Shown here piece after piece: positions 16,398 through 23,919 of a stretch of DNA of 64,000 nt. Each line of letters starts with the position of its first letter. The first letter of the stretch is position 1. Below the pieces are notes generated by a model. That model did no database searches and was not told the DNA's origin. It worked only from the letters and a program-made list of their open reading frames with translations. The DNA lies in contig CAVRGW010000004.1 in assembly GCA_963720885.1 (NCBI GenBank), positions 124,001 through 188,000 on the forward strand. The letters run 5' to 3'. A program made the translations under genes and the position numbers. Source of the stretch: DATLLN01 sp963720885 (GTDB taxonomy: Bacteria; Actinomycetota; Thermoleophilia; Gaiellales; JAICJC01).

Positions 16398-16859
16398 TCA
16401 GGCCGCCTCGCCGCCGCCGGGTGTCGTCCGGTAGCTCTCCTTGAGCACGGACAGGTAGCCGAACGACTCGCTCGTCCGCACCCCCGGCACGGCGGCCAGG
16501 TTGACCTGCATGAACTCGAGCAGATGCTTGTTGTCAGTGCACACGACCTCGACCAGGTAGTCGTAGCGGCCGGTGCACGCGATCAGGTAGGTGACCTCGT
16601 CGAGCTCGGCCAGCGCCTCGCCGGCGGCCTCCAGGTCGGCCAGCTCGACGGTCAGCCCGAGCAGGCACACGACTTCGAAGCCGAGCTTGAGCGGGTTGGT
16701 GACCGCCGTGATCTCCATGACGCCGTCGGCGACCAGGCGGGCCACGCGCTGCCTGACCGACGCCTCCGAGACGCCGAGGTCGGCGGCGATCCGGACATAG
16801 GGCCGCCGGCCGTCGGCGACCAGCGCGTCGACGATGCGGAGGTCGAGCTGGTCGGGCAT
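16398..16859 (-). CDS. Lrp/AsnC family transcriptional regulator
   Basis: This 153-residue protein has an N-terminal helix-turn-helix (ADLGVSEASVRQRVARL) and a C-terminal RAM ligand-binding domain. The family forms octamers that sense amino acids or their catabolites. It diverges from the acyl-CoA synthetase operon at 16947, which it probably controls. The ATG at 16859 is preferred over 16865 because a TTGACT-17-TATCGT promoter ends 6 nt before it, which predicts a leaderless transcript. The 3' end is 8 nt from mmsA, tail to tail. Confidence 0.88.
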   Translation of the reverse strand: MPDQLDLRIVDALVADGRRPYVRIAADLGVSEASVRQRVARLVADGVMEITAVTNPLKLGFEVVCLLGLTVELADLEAAGEALAELDEVTYLIACTGRYDYLVEVVCTDNKHLLEFMQVNLAAVPGVRTSESFGYLSVLKESYRTTPGGGEAA

Positions 16860-16865
16860 GGTCAT

Positions 16866-16911
16866 ACGATATTCGCAGAAAGATGCAAAGTCAAAACGAA
16901 TTGCGTAGAAT
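16866..16911. promoter_or_regulatory. divergent promoter region between lrp-type gene and acyl-CoA synthetase operon
   Basis: On the minus strand TTGACT (16889-16894), 17 nt and TATCGT (16866-16871) face the regulator. On the plus strand TAGAAT (16906-16911) may serve the operon. The region is unusually A+T rich, with the imperfect direct repeat ATTCGCAGAA (16871-16880) and ATTGCGTAGAA (16900-16910) about 29 bp apart, plausible Lrp-type sites. Confidence 0.5.
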
Positions 16912-16946
16912 GGATCCTCGACCGTCGCACCGGCCCTGGAGCGTGA

Positions 16947-18989
16947 ATGGCAACCATCGATCGACCACTGCTGAGCACTGATCTGGACGGGATCTTCCGG
17001 CCGTCCTCGGTTGCGATCTACGGCATATCGGACCGGACTTCCCTGCGAATTGCGGAGAACATGACGGTGGCCGGCGTGCCCTTCTACGGGATCAACCCGA
17101 CCCGCGAGGAGGCGTGCGGGATCCGCTGCTATCCGTCGATCGGCGACTGCCCGGCGGTGCCGGAGATGGTCGTGATGGGCGTCGGCCACGGCCGCATCGA
17201 GGACGCGATCGGCGACGTCCTGTCGATCGGCGGCGTGCGGGCGATCATCACCCCCGGCCTCGGCAACGAGGCGGGCGCCGAGGGGCCGCCGGTGTCGGCC
17301 CGGGTCTCGGAGCGGGTGCGCGACGCCGGCATCGCCATGATCGGGCCGAACTGCATGGGCGTGGCCACGCCGGGCGCGCCGTCACCGTGGATCGGGACGC
17401 TGACCGAGCACTTCACCGGCGGCCCGGTCGCGACGCTGGCGCACTCCGGCTCGATCGGCGAGATCCTGGTCTCGCTCGGCCCGCGGATCGGTTTCCGCAC
17501 CGTCGTCTCCGCAGGAAACGAGACCGTCACCGACGTCGCCGACATGACGGCGTACTTCGCAGAGGATCCGCAATGCCGCGTGGTCGGCCTGTTCCTGGAG
17601 ACCGTGCGCCGGCCGGCGGCGTTCGAGGAGGCGCTGCGGCGGATCGCCGAGGCCGGCAAGGTCGCCGTCGTGCTCAAGGTCGGCACGTCCGAGATGGGCG
17701 CCCGGGCGGCGCTCGCGCACACCGGCGCGCTGGTCGGATCCGACCGGTCGTTCTCGGCGATGCTGCGGTACTACAACGCCATCCGCTGCGACGACTTCGG
17801 CACCTGGCTGGAGCACCTCGAGGTGTTCTCGCGAGCCACGCCGCCCCGCGGCCGGCGGATCGGCGCCGTCACCAACTCGGGCGGCGAGGGCGAGTACTTC
17901 GCCGACAAGGCCGAGCAGGCGGGGATCCCGCTGCAGCCGCTGTCGGACGAGCTGTCCGCCAGGATCAAGCAGGAGTTCCCGAACTTCACCGACGTCGGCA
18001 ACCCGGCCGACTGCTGGGCGATCGACGACGACCGCGTCGTCTTCCCGCGCGTCTTTCAGCTGATGGCCGAGTCCGGAGAGTTCGACGTGCTGGTGTCGGA
18101 CATCGACCACTCGAACTGGCTGGTCGCGGGCGAGCGGCAGCTGGCGCAGAACATCGCCGACGACCTCCGCGCCGCCTGCGACGGCACCGACCTGTTCCCG
18201 TGTGTGATCACCGTGACCACGGCCTGCCCGCCGGTCGAGGACCTGCGCTGGGCACGTGAGCACGACATCCCGATGCTCAAGGGGTCGCTGCCCGGGCTGC
18301 GCGCCCTGGCCTCGCGGCTGAACCACCGGCGGCGGGTGCCGCCGGCACGCGACGTCCAGCAGGCGGAGCCGCTGGCGGGCGCCGGCGCGCTGGCCGAGCT
18401 GGACTCGGCCGGGATCGCAGCCTCCTACGGCGTGCCCTACGTGCGGGCGGAGCGCTGCGACACCGCGGACGGCGCGGTGGCCGCCGCCGAGCGGATCGGG
18501 TACCCGGTCGTCGTCAAGATCGACAACGTGGCCCACAAGGCCCGCGTCGGCGGCGTCGCGCTCAACCTGCTGGACGCCTCGCAGGTGCGGGACGCGGCCG
18601 AGCGGATGGGCGGCGCGGTGATCGTCGCCGAGCAGGTCGCCGGTGGCGTCGAGGTGCTGGTCGGCATGGTGCGAGATTCGGACTACGGGCCGACCGTGGT
18701 GGTCGGCATCGGCGGAGCGCTCGCCGAGGCGCTCGACCTGGTCACCGCCAGCCTCGCCCCGCTCGACCGCGACGGTGCCCGCGAGCTGGTGGCCGGCCTG
18801 CCGGCGCTGACCAAGCTGCTCGGGGGCGAGGCGCCGGACGGTCTGATCGATGCGATCGTCGCCGTGTCCGCGCTGGCCGCGGAGCATCCCGAGATCGAGG
18901 AGATCGACGTCAACCCCCTGCTGGTGTCACCCGAGCGTGCCGTCGCGCTCGACTGCCTGATCGTCCTGAAGGGAAGTGAGAGCCGATGA
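16947..18989 (+). CDS. ADP-forming acyl-CoA synthetase (acetate--CoA ligase family)
   Basis: This 680-residue single-chain NDP-forming acyl-CoA synthetase starts with a CoA-binding Rossmann domain (FRPSSVAIYGISD). Succinyl-CoA-ligase-like domains follow, with the phosphohistidine motif AALAHTGALVG (His258), and an ATP-grasp domain from about residue 490 (YPVVVKIDNVAHKARVGGV). It activates a carboxylic acid with CoA and ATP, giving ADP and phosphate, or runs in reverse. The acid cannot be deduced. A GGAG at 16938-16941 precedes the ATG. ATGA overlap couples it to the enoyl-CoA hydratase, so it likely opens a short catabolic pathway. Confidence 0.85.
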   Translation: MATIDRPLLSTDLDGIFRPSSVAIYGISDRTSLRIAENMTVAGVPFYGINPTREEACGIRCYPSIGDCPAVPEMVVMGVGHGRIEDAIGDVLSIGGVRAIITPGLGNEAGAEGPPVSARVSERVRDAGIAMIGPNCMGVATPGAPSPWIGTLTEHFTGGPVATLAHSGSIGEILVSLGPRIGFRTVVSAGNETVTDVADMTAYFAEDPQCRVVGLFLETVRRPAAFEEALRRIAEAGKVAVVLKVGTSEMGARAALAHTGALVGSDRSFSAMLRYYNAIRCDDFGTWLEHLEVFSRATPPRGRRIGAVTNSGGEGEYFADKAEQAGIPLQPLSDELSARIKQEFPNFTDVGNPADCWAIDDDRVVFPRVFQLMAESGEFDVLVSDIDHSNWLVAGERQLAQNIADDLRAACDGTDLFPCVITVTTACPPVEDLRWAREHDIPMLKGSLPGLRALASRLNHRRRVPPARDVQQAEPLAGAGALAELDSAGIAASYGVPYVRAERCDTADGAVAAAERIGYPVVVKIDNVAHKARVGGVALNLLDASQVRDAAERMGGAVIVAEQVAGGVEVLVGMVRDSDYGPTVVVGIGGALAEALDLVTASLAPLDRDGARELVAGLPALTKLLGGEAPDGLIDAIVAVSALAAEHPEIEEIDVNPLLVSPERAVALDCLIVLKGSESR

Positions 18990-19813
18990 GCGAGGCCGTC
19001 CTCTACGAGACGCGCGGCCCGGCCGCGTGGATCACGCTGAACCGGCCGGAGAAGCTGAACGCGATCAACCACGACGTGCTCGATGGCCTGAACTCGGCGT
19101 TCGACCGTGCGATCGCCGACGACGAGGTGAAGGTGGTGGTGGTGACCGGCGCCGGCGAGCGGGCGTTCTCGGCGGGCTACGACCTGTCGGCCGAGGCAGC
19201 GCACGCCGATATCCCGGCACACGAGTGGCACGGCGTGCTGGCGACCGACATCGACGCCACGATGCGGCTCTGGTCGCTGCCCAAGCCGACGATCGCCGCC
19301 GTCCGCGGCTACTGCCTGGCCGGGGGCTGCGAGCTGGCGATGGCCTGCGACATCATCGTCAGCGGCGAGAGCGGGCGCTTCGGCGAGCCCGAGATCCGCT
19401 ACGGCTCCGGGCCGGTGACGCTGCTGATGCCGTTCATCCTCGGCCAGAAGAAGACGAACGAGCTGCTGTTCACGGGAGACATGATCGACGCCGAGGCAGC
19501 GGAGCGCGCGGGCATGATCAACCGCGTGGTCGCGGACGGCGAGATCGACGCAGCCGTCGAGGAGCTGGTGCGCAAGATCGCGCCGACGCCGCTGCCCGTG
19601 CTGCGGCTCACCAAGATCGCGCTCGTCCGGGCGTACGAGGCCATGGGTCTGCGCGAAGCTGTCAATATGAACCTTGATCTGTCCTCCATGCTGAACGCGG
19701 CCGACACGCCCGAGCAGCGGGAGTTCATGTCGATCGTCCAGAGCCAGGGCCTGAAGGCGGCCCTCGCCTGGCGTGACTCTCGCTACGGCGAGGTACTGGG
19801 AGGAGTGAGCTGA
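18986..19813 (+). CDS. enoyl-CoA hydratase/isomerase family protein
   Basis: This 275-residue crotonase-fold protein keeps both glutamates needed for hydratase chemistry: one in the AGGCELAMACD oxyanion-hole region (about residue 115) and one in FGEPEIRYG (about 133). The usual glycine pair after the second motif is changed. It overlaps the acyl-CoA synthetase stop (ATGA) and the aminotransferase start (TGATG), so it is translated with them. It may dehydrate a 3-hydroxyacyl-CoA or hydrate an enoyl-CoA. The context suggests a C3 or C4 intermediate. Confidence 0.85.
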   Translation: MSEAVLYETRGPAAWITLNRPEKLNAINHDVLDGLNSAFDRAIADDEVKVVVVTGAGERAFSAGYDLSAEAAHADIPAHEWHGVLATDIDATMRLWSLPKPTIAAVRGYCLAGGCELAMACDIIVSGESGRFGEPEIRYGSGPVTLLMPFILGQKKTNELLFTGDMIDAEAAERAGMINRVVADGEIDAAVEELVRKIAPTPLPVLRLTKIALVRAYEAMGLREAVNMNLDLSSMLNAADTPEQREFMSIVQSQGLKAALAWRDSRYGEVLGGVS

Positions 19814-21183
19814 TGTCCACGACCAGCACCATCGATTCCACCAAGCTTGCGAAGCTGATCGAGACCGAGGAGGCGATCTTCAACGACCGCCACCACAAGT
19901 CGCGCGAGATGACCGAGCGGGCGCGGAAGTCGCTGGCCGGCGGCGTCGCGTCCAGCTGGCAGGCGACCGACCCGCACCCGATCTACCTGGCCGAGGGCCA
20001 CGGGTCGAAGGTCGTCGACGTCGACGGCAACGAGTACGTCGACTTCCACAACGGCTACGGGGCGATGGCCGTCGGCCATGCGCATCCCAAGATCGTGGCG
20101 GCTGTGTCCGACCGCGTCGGACGGGGCACGCACTTCGCCCAGCCGACGGAGGAGTCGATCGTCGCGGCCGAGCACCTGCAGGGCCGCTTCGGCCTGCCGC
20201 TGTGGCGGTTCGGCAACTCGGGCACGGAGGAGACGCTCGACGCCGTGCGCCTGATGCGCGCCTACACCGGCCGCGATGTGCTGCTCAAGATCGAGGGCAG
20301 CTACCACGGCCATCACGACGCCGTGATGGTGTCGGTGGCGCCCCCCGGCGACAAGATCGGCGACTACGACCATCCGGTCTCGGTGCCGCAGACCCTGGGC
20401 CTGCCGGCCGACTTCGTCAACCTGACGAAGGTCGTGCCGTTCAACGACCTGGACGCCCTCGAGCGCACGCTGGAGGAGAACAAGGGCCGGGTCGCCGGGA
20501 TGATCGTCGAGCCGTGCATGATGAACGCCGGCATCGTCACGCCGGACGACGGCTACCTGCAGGGCGTCAAGGACCTGCTGCACGCGCACGGCGCGCTGCT
20601 GACCTTCGACGAGGTGAAGACCGGCGCCACCATCCACTACGGCGGCGCGACCAAGCGCTTCGGCGTCACCCCCGACCTGCTGTGCCTGGCGAAGTCGGTC
20701 GGCGGCGGACTGCCGTGCGGCGCGATCGGCGGCTCCGAGGAGGTCATGGGCTGGATCGCCGAGGGCAAGATCGACCAGGTCGGCACCTTCAACGGCAACC
20801 CGCTGACGATGGCGGCCATGGTGGCGACGCTGACCGAGATCCTCACGCCCGACGCCTACACCGAGTTCGACCGGCTGGGCGAGATCCTGCGCGAGGGGTG
20901 CGACGGCGTGATCGCGCACACCGGCATCGCCGGCTACACGACGGTGCTCTCCGGGCGCGGAGCGGTCACGTACCGCGGCGAGCGCGTCCGCAACTACCGC
21001 GAGTACCTCGAGGTGTCGGACGAGCTGGCGTATGTCAACTGGCTCGTGCAGTTCAACCGCGGCGTGTTCATGGCGCCGTGGGGCAAGAGCGAGAACTGGA
21101 CGCTCTCCGTGCAGCACAGCGAGGATGACGTCCGGCGCTACGTCGACAACTTCGAGTATCTCGGAAAGGCTCTCACCGCATGA
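19813..21183 (+). CDS. class III aminotransferase, glutamate-1-semialdehyde aminomutase-like
   Basis: This 456-residue PLP enzyme has the PLP-phosphate region FGNSGTEETLDAVRLMR, the EGSYHGHHD motif, the FDEVKTG aspartate that contacts the pyridine nitrogen, and the Schiff-base lysine in CLAKSVGGGLP (about residue 294). Similarity is to the GSA-aminomutase branch of class III aminotransferases. The setting between enoyl-CoA hydratase and a reductase argues against tetrapyrrole synthesis and for deamination of an omega- or beta-amino acid such as beta-alanine or beta-aminoisobutyrate. Its start overlaps the upstream stop, and its stop overlaps the downstream ATG at 21180. Confidence 0.82.
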   Translation: MSTTSTIDSTKLAKLIETEEAIFNDRHHKSREMTERARKSLAGGVASSWQATDPHPIYLAEGHGSKVVDVDGNEYVDFHNGYGAMAVGHAHPKIVAAVSDRVGRGTHFAQPTEESIVAAEHLQGRFGLPLWRFGNSGTEETLDAVRLMRAYTGRDVLLKIEGSYHGHHDAVMVSVAPPGDKIGDYDHPVSVPQTLGLPADFVNLTKVVPFNDLDALERTLEENKGRVAGMIVEPCMMNAGIVTPDDGYLQGVKDLLHAHGALLTFDEVKTGATIHYGGATKRFGVTPDLLCLAKSVGGGLPCGAIGGSEEVMGWIAEGKIDQVGTFNGNPLTMAAMVATLTEILTPDAYTEFDRLGEILREGCDGVIAHTGIAGYTTVLSGRGAVTYRGERVRNYREYLEVSDELAYVNWLVQFNRGVFMAPWGKSENWTLSVQHSEDDVRRYVDNFEYLGKALTA

Positions 21184-22238
21184 AAGCAGTCGTCTTCGAG
21201 GAGCACGGCGGGCCGGAGGTGCTGAGCTACACGGACATCCCCGAGCCCGAGCCGGCACCCCATGAGGTGCTGATCGAGGTCAAGGCCGCCGGCGCCAACT
21301 TCAACGACATCTGGGCTCGCCGCGGCATGCCCGGCATGAAGGTGATAATGCCGCATGTCGCCGGGTCCGACGTGTCGGGCGTCGTGCGGGCGATCGGCTC
21401 GGAGGTCTCGGGTACGGGCTTCGGCTCGTCGCCGGTGCAGGTGGGCGACGAGGTCGTCGTCCATCCCGGCCTGTCCTGCCGGACGTGCGACATGTGTGTC
21501 TCCGGACAGGAGTTCTTCTGCCGGCAGTTCCGGATCTGGGGCTTCCAGACCGGGCCCAACGACGGCGGACACTCCGAGTACGTGACGATGCCGGCGGTCA
21601 ACGTCCTCCCCAAGCCGGCCAACCTGACCCACGAGGAGGCGGCGTCGATGCCGCTGGTGCTGGAGACGGCGTGGCGCATGCTCGTCTCCCGCGCGCGGAT
21701 CCAGCCCGGCGAGAACGTCCTCATCTGGGGCGGCGTCGGCGGGCTGGGCGTGATGGCGATGCAGATCTGCCGGCTGTTCGGCGCCAACCCGATCCCCGTG
21801 GTCGGCGGCCCGGAGAAGGTGGCGAAGGCCGAGGAGCTGGGCGCCGTCAACGTGATCGACCGCAAGTCCCAGGACGTTGCCGCCGAGGTCAAGGCGATCA
21901 CCAACAGGGTCGGCGTCGACGTGGTCTTCGAGCACTCCGGCGAGGAGACCTGGCCGACGTCGGTGGCCGCGCTGCGCTGGGGCGGCCGGGTCGTCGTCTG
22001 CGGGGCGTCGACGGGGTTCAACGCCGTCACCGACCTGCGGTTCCTGTGGAACAAGCAGCAGAACCTGCTGGGCAGCCACCTCTCCAACAAGGCCGAGCTG
22101 TCGGCCGCCCTGAAGGCGGTCGAGGCCGGCGCGATCAAGCCGGTGATCGACACGGTGCTGCCCCTGAGCGACGTCGCCAGCGGACAGCAGCTGATGGAGG
22201 ACCTGAAGGTCCAGGGGAAGATCGTCTACGTGCCGTAG
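21180..22238 (+). CDS. MDR-family zinc-binding reductase (enoyl-CoA/quinone reductase-like)
   Basis: This 352-residue medium-chain dehydrogenase/reductase has the nucleotide-binding motif GGVGGLGVMA (about 183-192). The structural zinc lobe is intact (CRTCDMCVSGQEFFC, spacing C-x2-C-x2-C-x7-C). The position that holds the catalytic zinc cysteine in alcohol dehydrogenases reads GANFNDIWARRGM, as in quinone reductases and crotonyl- or acryloyl-CoA reductases. It is therefore more likely to reduce an activated C=C bond with NAD(P)H than an alcohol. Motifs such as RIWGFQT and GASTGFNAVTDLRFLW recall crotonyl-CoA reductase relatives. It overlaps the aminotransferase stop. Confidence 0.8.
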   Translation: MKAVVFEEHGGPEVLSYTDIPEPEPAPHEVLIEVKAAGANFNDIWARRGMPGMKVIMPHVAGSDVSGVVRAIGSEVSGTGFGSSPVQVGDEVVVHPGLSCRTCDMCVSGQEFFCRQFRIWGFQTGPNDGGHSEYVTMPAVNVLPKPANLTHEEAASMPLVLETAWRMLVSRARIQPGENVLIWGGVGGLGVMAMQICRLFGANPIPVVGGPEKVAKAEELGAVNVIDRKSQDVAAEVKAITNRVGVDVVFEHSGEETWPTSVAALRWGGRVVVCGASTGFNAVTDLRFLWNKQQNLLGSHLSNKAELSAALKAVEAGAIKPVIDTVLPLSDVASGQQLMEDLKVQGKIVYVP

Positions 22239-22244
22239 GGCCCG

Positions 22245-23039
22245 ATGCGCGTCGCGGTGATCGGCCACATCGAGTGGACGACCCACGGCCGGGCGCCGTT
22301 CATCCCGGCGCCCGGCCAGATCGTCCACCTGACCGATCCGCTCGAGGAGCCGGCCGGTGGCGGCGCCGTGTCGGCGGTCGGGCTGGCACGGATGGGCGCC
22401 GAGACCAGCTTCTACACGGCGCTCGGCAGCGACGGCCGGTCGGCGCCGATCCTGGAGAGCATGGGGGTGACCGTGCAGGGCGCGCCGCGCGACGCGCACC
22501 AGACCAGGGCGGTGACCATGACCGACCCGGCGGGCGAGCGCACGATCGTCGTCACCGGCCCCAACCTGCACCCGGACGCCGACGACCCGCTCCCCTGGGA
22601 CCGGCTCGCGGATGTCGACGGCGTGTACTTCACCGGGCTCGACCCGCGCACGCTCGAGCTGGCTCGTGCGGCGCCGGTGCTGGTCGTCACCGCCCGGCGG
22701 TTCGAAAGCCTCGTCGAGAGTCGCGTGCGCGCGGATGTGCTGATCGGCAGCCGTACCGACCCGGGCGAGCAGTTCGACCTGTCGCGGCTGGCCGTGCAAC
22801 CCGATCACGTCGTGGTCACGGACGGCCGCCGCGGCGGCACCGGGTACACGCCCGTCGAGCCGCCCGGGCCGGTCGTCGACACCTACGGCGCCGGAGACAC
22901 CTTCGCGGCGGGCGTCACGTTCGGGCTGGCGGCCGGGCGGCCGCTCGAACAGGCGCTGCAGTTCGGGGCGGAGCAGGCCGCCAAGGTGGTCACCTGGAGG
23001 GGCGCGTACCCCCGCCGCGACGGGGAGTCCGACTGGTAG
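22245..23039 (+). CDS. PfkB family carbohydrate kinase
   Basis: This 264-residue ribokinase-fold protein has an N-terminal glycine patch (EEPAGGGAVSAVGLARMG) and the C-terminal ATP-binding and catalytic signature DTYGAGDTFAAGVTFGLA, including the base aspartate of GAGD. It is slightly short for the family. It starts 6 nt after the MDR reductase gene and is presumably in the same operon, but no sugar step is obvious there. The substrate is unknown. Confidence 0.8.
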   Translation: MRVAVIGHIEWTTHGRAPFIPAPGQIVHLTDPLEEPAGGGAVSAVGLARMGAETSFYTALGSDGRSAPILESMGVTVQGAPRDAHQTRAVTMTDPAGERTIVVTGPNLHPDADDPLPWDRLADVDGVYFTGLDPRTLELARAAPVLVVTARRFESLVESRVRADVLIGSRTDPGEQFDLSRLAVQPDHVVVTDGRRGGTGYTPVEPPGPVVDTYGAGDTFAAGVTFGLAAGRPLEQALQFGAEQAAKVVTWRGAYPRRDGESDW

Positions 23040-23050
23040 TGTTCCCGCCC

Positions 23051-23455
23051 GTGAAGCGTGTCCTGACAGCCCTCGCGGCCGTGCTTGCGATGGCCGTCCT
23101 GGCGTCGGGATGCGGCGGCGGGACCGGGGTCGCAAGCCCCTCGGACGTCGATCTGGCGAACGGCCAGAAGAAGTTCCAGGTGACGTGCGGCGGGTGCCAT
23201 ACGCTGGCGGCCGCCGGGTCGAAGGGGACGATCGGCCCGAATCTCGACGCCGCGTACCAGCAGCCGGCGGACGAGGGCTTCGACCGCACCTCGTTCGAGG
23301 CGCTGGTGCGCCAGCAGATCGAGCTGGGGGCGACGGACTCGCAGCCCGCGATGCCCGCCGAGCTGCTGACCGGGAAGGACGCTGACGACGTCGCGGCGTA
23401 CGTCGCGGCGGCCGCCTGCAACCCCTGCCCGGACGAGCTCACCACCGGCGGTTGA
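23051..23455 (+). CDS. c-type cytochrome lipoprotein
   Basis: This 134-residue protein has a lipoprotein signal peptide ending in the lipobox LASGC (about residues 17-21) and a single haem motif CGGCH (about 54-58). A methionine in PAMPAELL is the probable second axial ligand. It should be a membrane-anchored monohaem class I cytochrome facing outward, carrying electrons in respiration. The GTG at 23051 gives a clean signal peptide; an in-frame GTG at 23039 overlaps the kinase stop. The tail holds two more cysteines (CNPC). Its stop overlaps the next gene's TTG. Confidence 0.82.
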   Translation: MKRVLTALAAVLAMAVLASGCGGGTGVASPSDVDLANGQKKFQVTCGGCHTLAAAGSKGTIGPNLDAAYQQPADEGFDRTSFEALVRQQIELGATDSQPAMPAELLTGKDADDVAAYVAAAACNPCPDELTTGG

Positions 23456-23658
23456 CCCGCGTCGTCCTCCAGGTCGGCGGGATGCACTGCGCCGGCTGCG
23501 AGCGCACCCTCCGAACCGCGCTCGAGGCGCTACCGGGCGTGACCCGGGCGCGGCCCGAGCACATCGGCGACGACGTCGAGGTCGTCTACGACGCCAAGGC
23601 CGTCTCGGTGGCCGATCTGCGGGCAGCGATCGACGCCGCCGGGTTCACCGCCCGATAA
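23452..23658 (+). CDS. heavy-metal-associated (HMA) domain protein, CopZ-like
   Basis: This 68-residue protein is a single HMA domain with the metal-binding motif GMHCAGC (about 10-16). Such proteins are copper(I) or zinc chaperones. The TTG start overlaps the cytochrome stop (TTGA), so the two are probably co-translated. The coupling hints at metal supply to a respiratory partner, but no copper ATPase is visible nearby. Confidence 0.75.
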   Translation: MTRVVLQVGGMHCAGCERTLRTALEALPGVTRARPEHIGDDVEVVYDAKAVSVADLRAAIDAAGFTAR

Positions 23659-23919
23659 CCGGTAAGGCACCGTCTTAAAGACCGACGACCCGCAGAGCGG
23701 GCCGTCGGAGGAGGCAGGTAGCTGCGAGGTGTGGGCACGTTCGATCGCAGCGTCCGGAGGCGATTGTCCATGGGATCTGTACGGAAAACTCACCAATCTG
23801 GTTAGAGATTTGTAAGGGTGCATACACCAGTCAGAAAACGGCCGGACTGTGTGTTGTCTGTCTCAACGACACCTCCACCGTGACGCCGGCGGAGCGCCTC
23901 CGGGTACACTCTCGCGGCC
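23659..23919 (+). other. intergenic region before sucC
   Basis: This 261-nt stretch has no supported gene. It holds a strong hairpin at 23682-23708, an A+T-rich patch (about 23780-23840) that may contain a promoter, and a TACACT hexamer (23905-23910) 9 nt before the sucC start. I compared it with riboswitch consensus sequences I know and saw no match. Confidence 0.5.
23682..23708 (+). terminator. strong hairpin downstream of HMA gene
   Basis: CCGACG (23682-23687) pairs with CGTCGG (23703-23708), and CCCGC (23689-23693) with GCGGG (23697-23701), around an AGA loop with one A-C mismatch. There is no U-run. It may terminate the long operon ending at 23658 or fold in an RNA leader. Confidence 0.45.

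Noticed and set aside
19813..21183. Assignment as hemL for haem synthesis
   Set aside because: Sequence is in the glutamate-1-semialdehyde aminomutase branch, but the catabolic operon and absence of other hem genes make that role unlikely.
23659..23760. Possible riboswitch (cyclic di-GMP, cobalamin or SAM type) before sucC
   Set aside because: Only a simple hairpin was found; none of the conserved core sequences of those classes is present.
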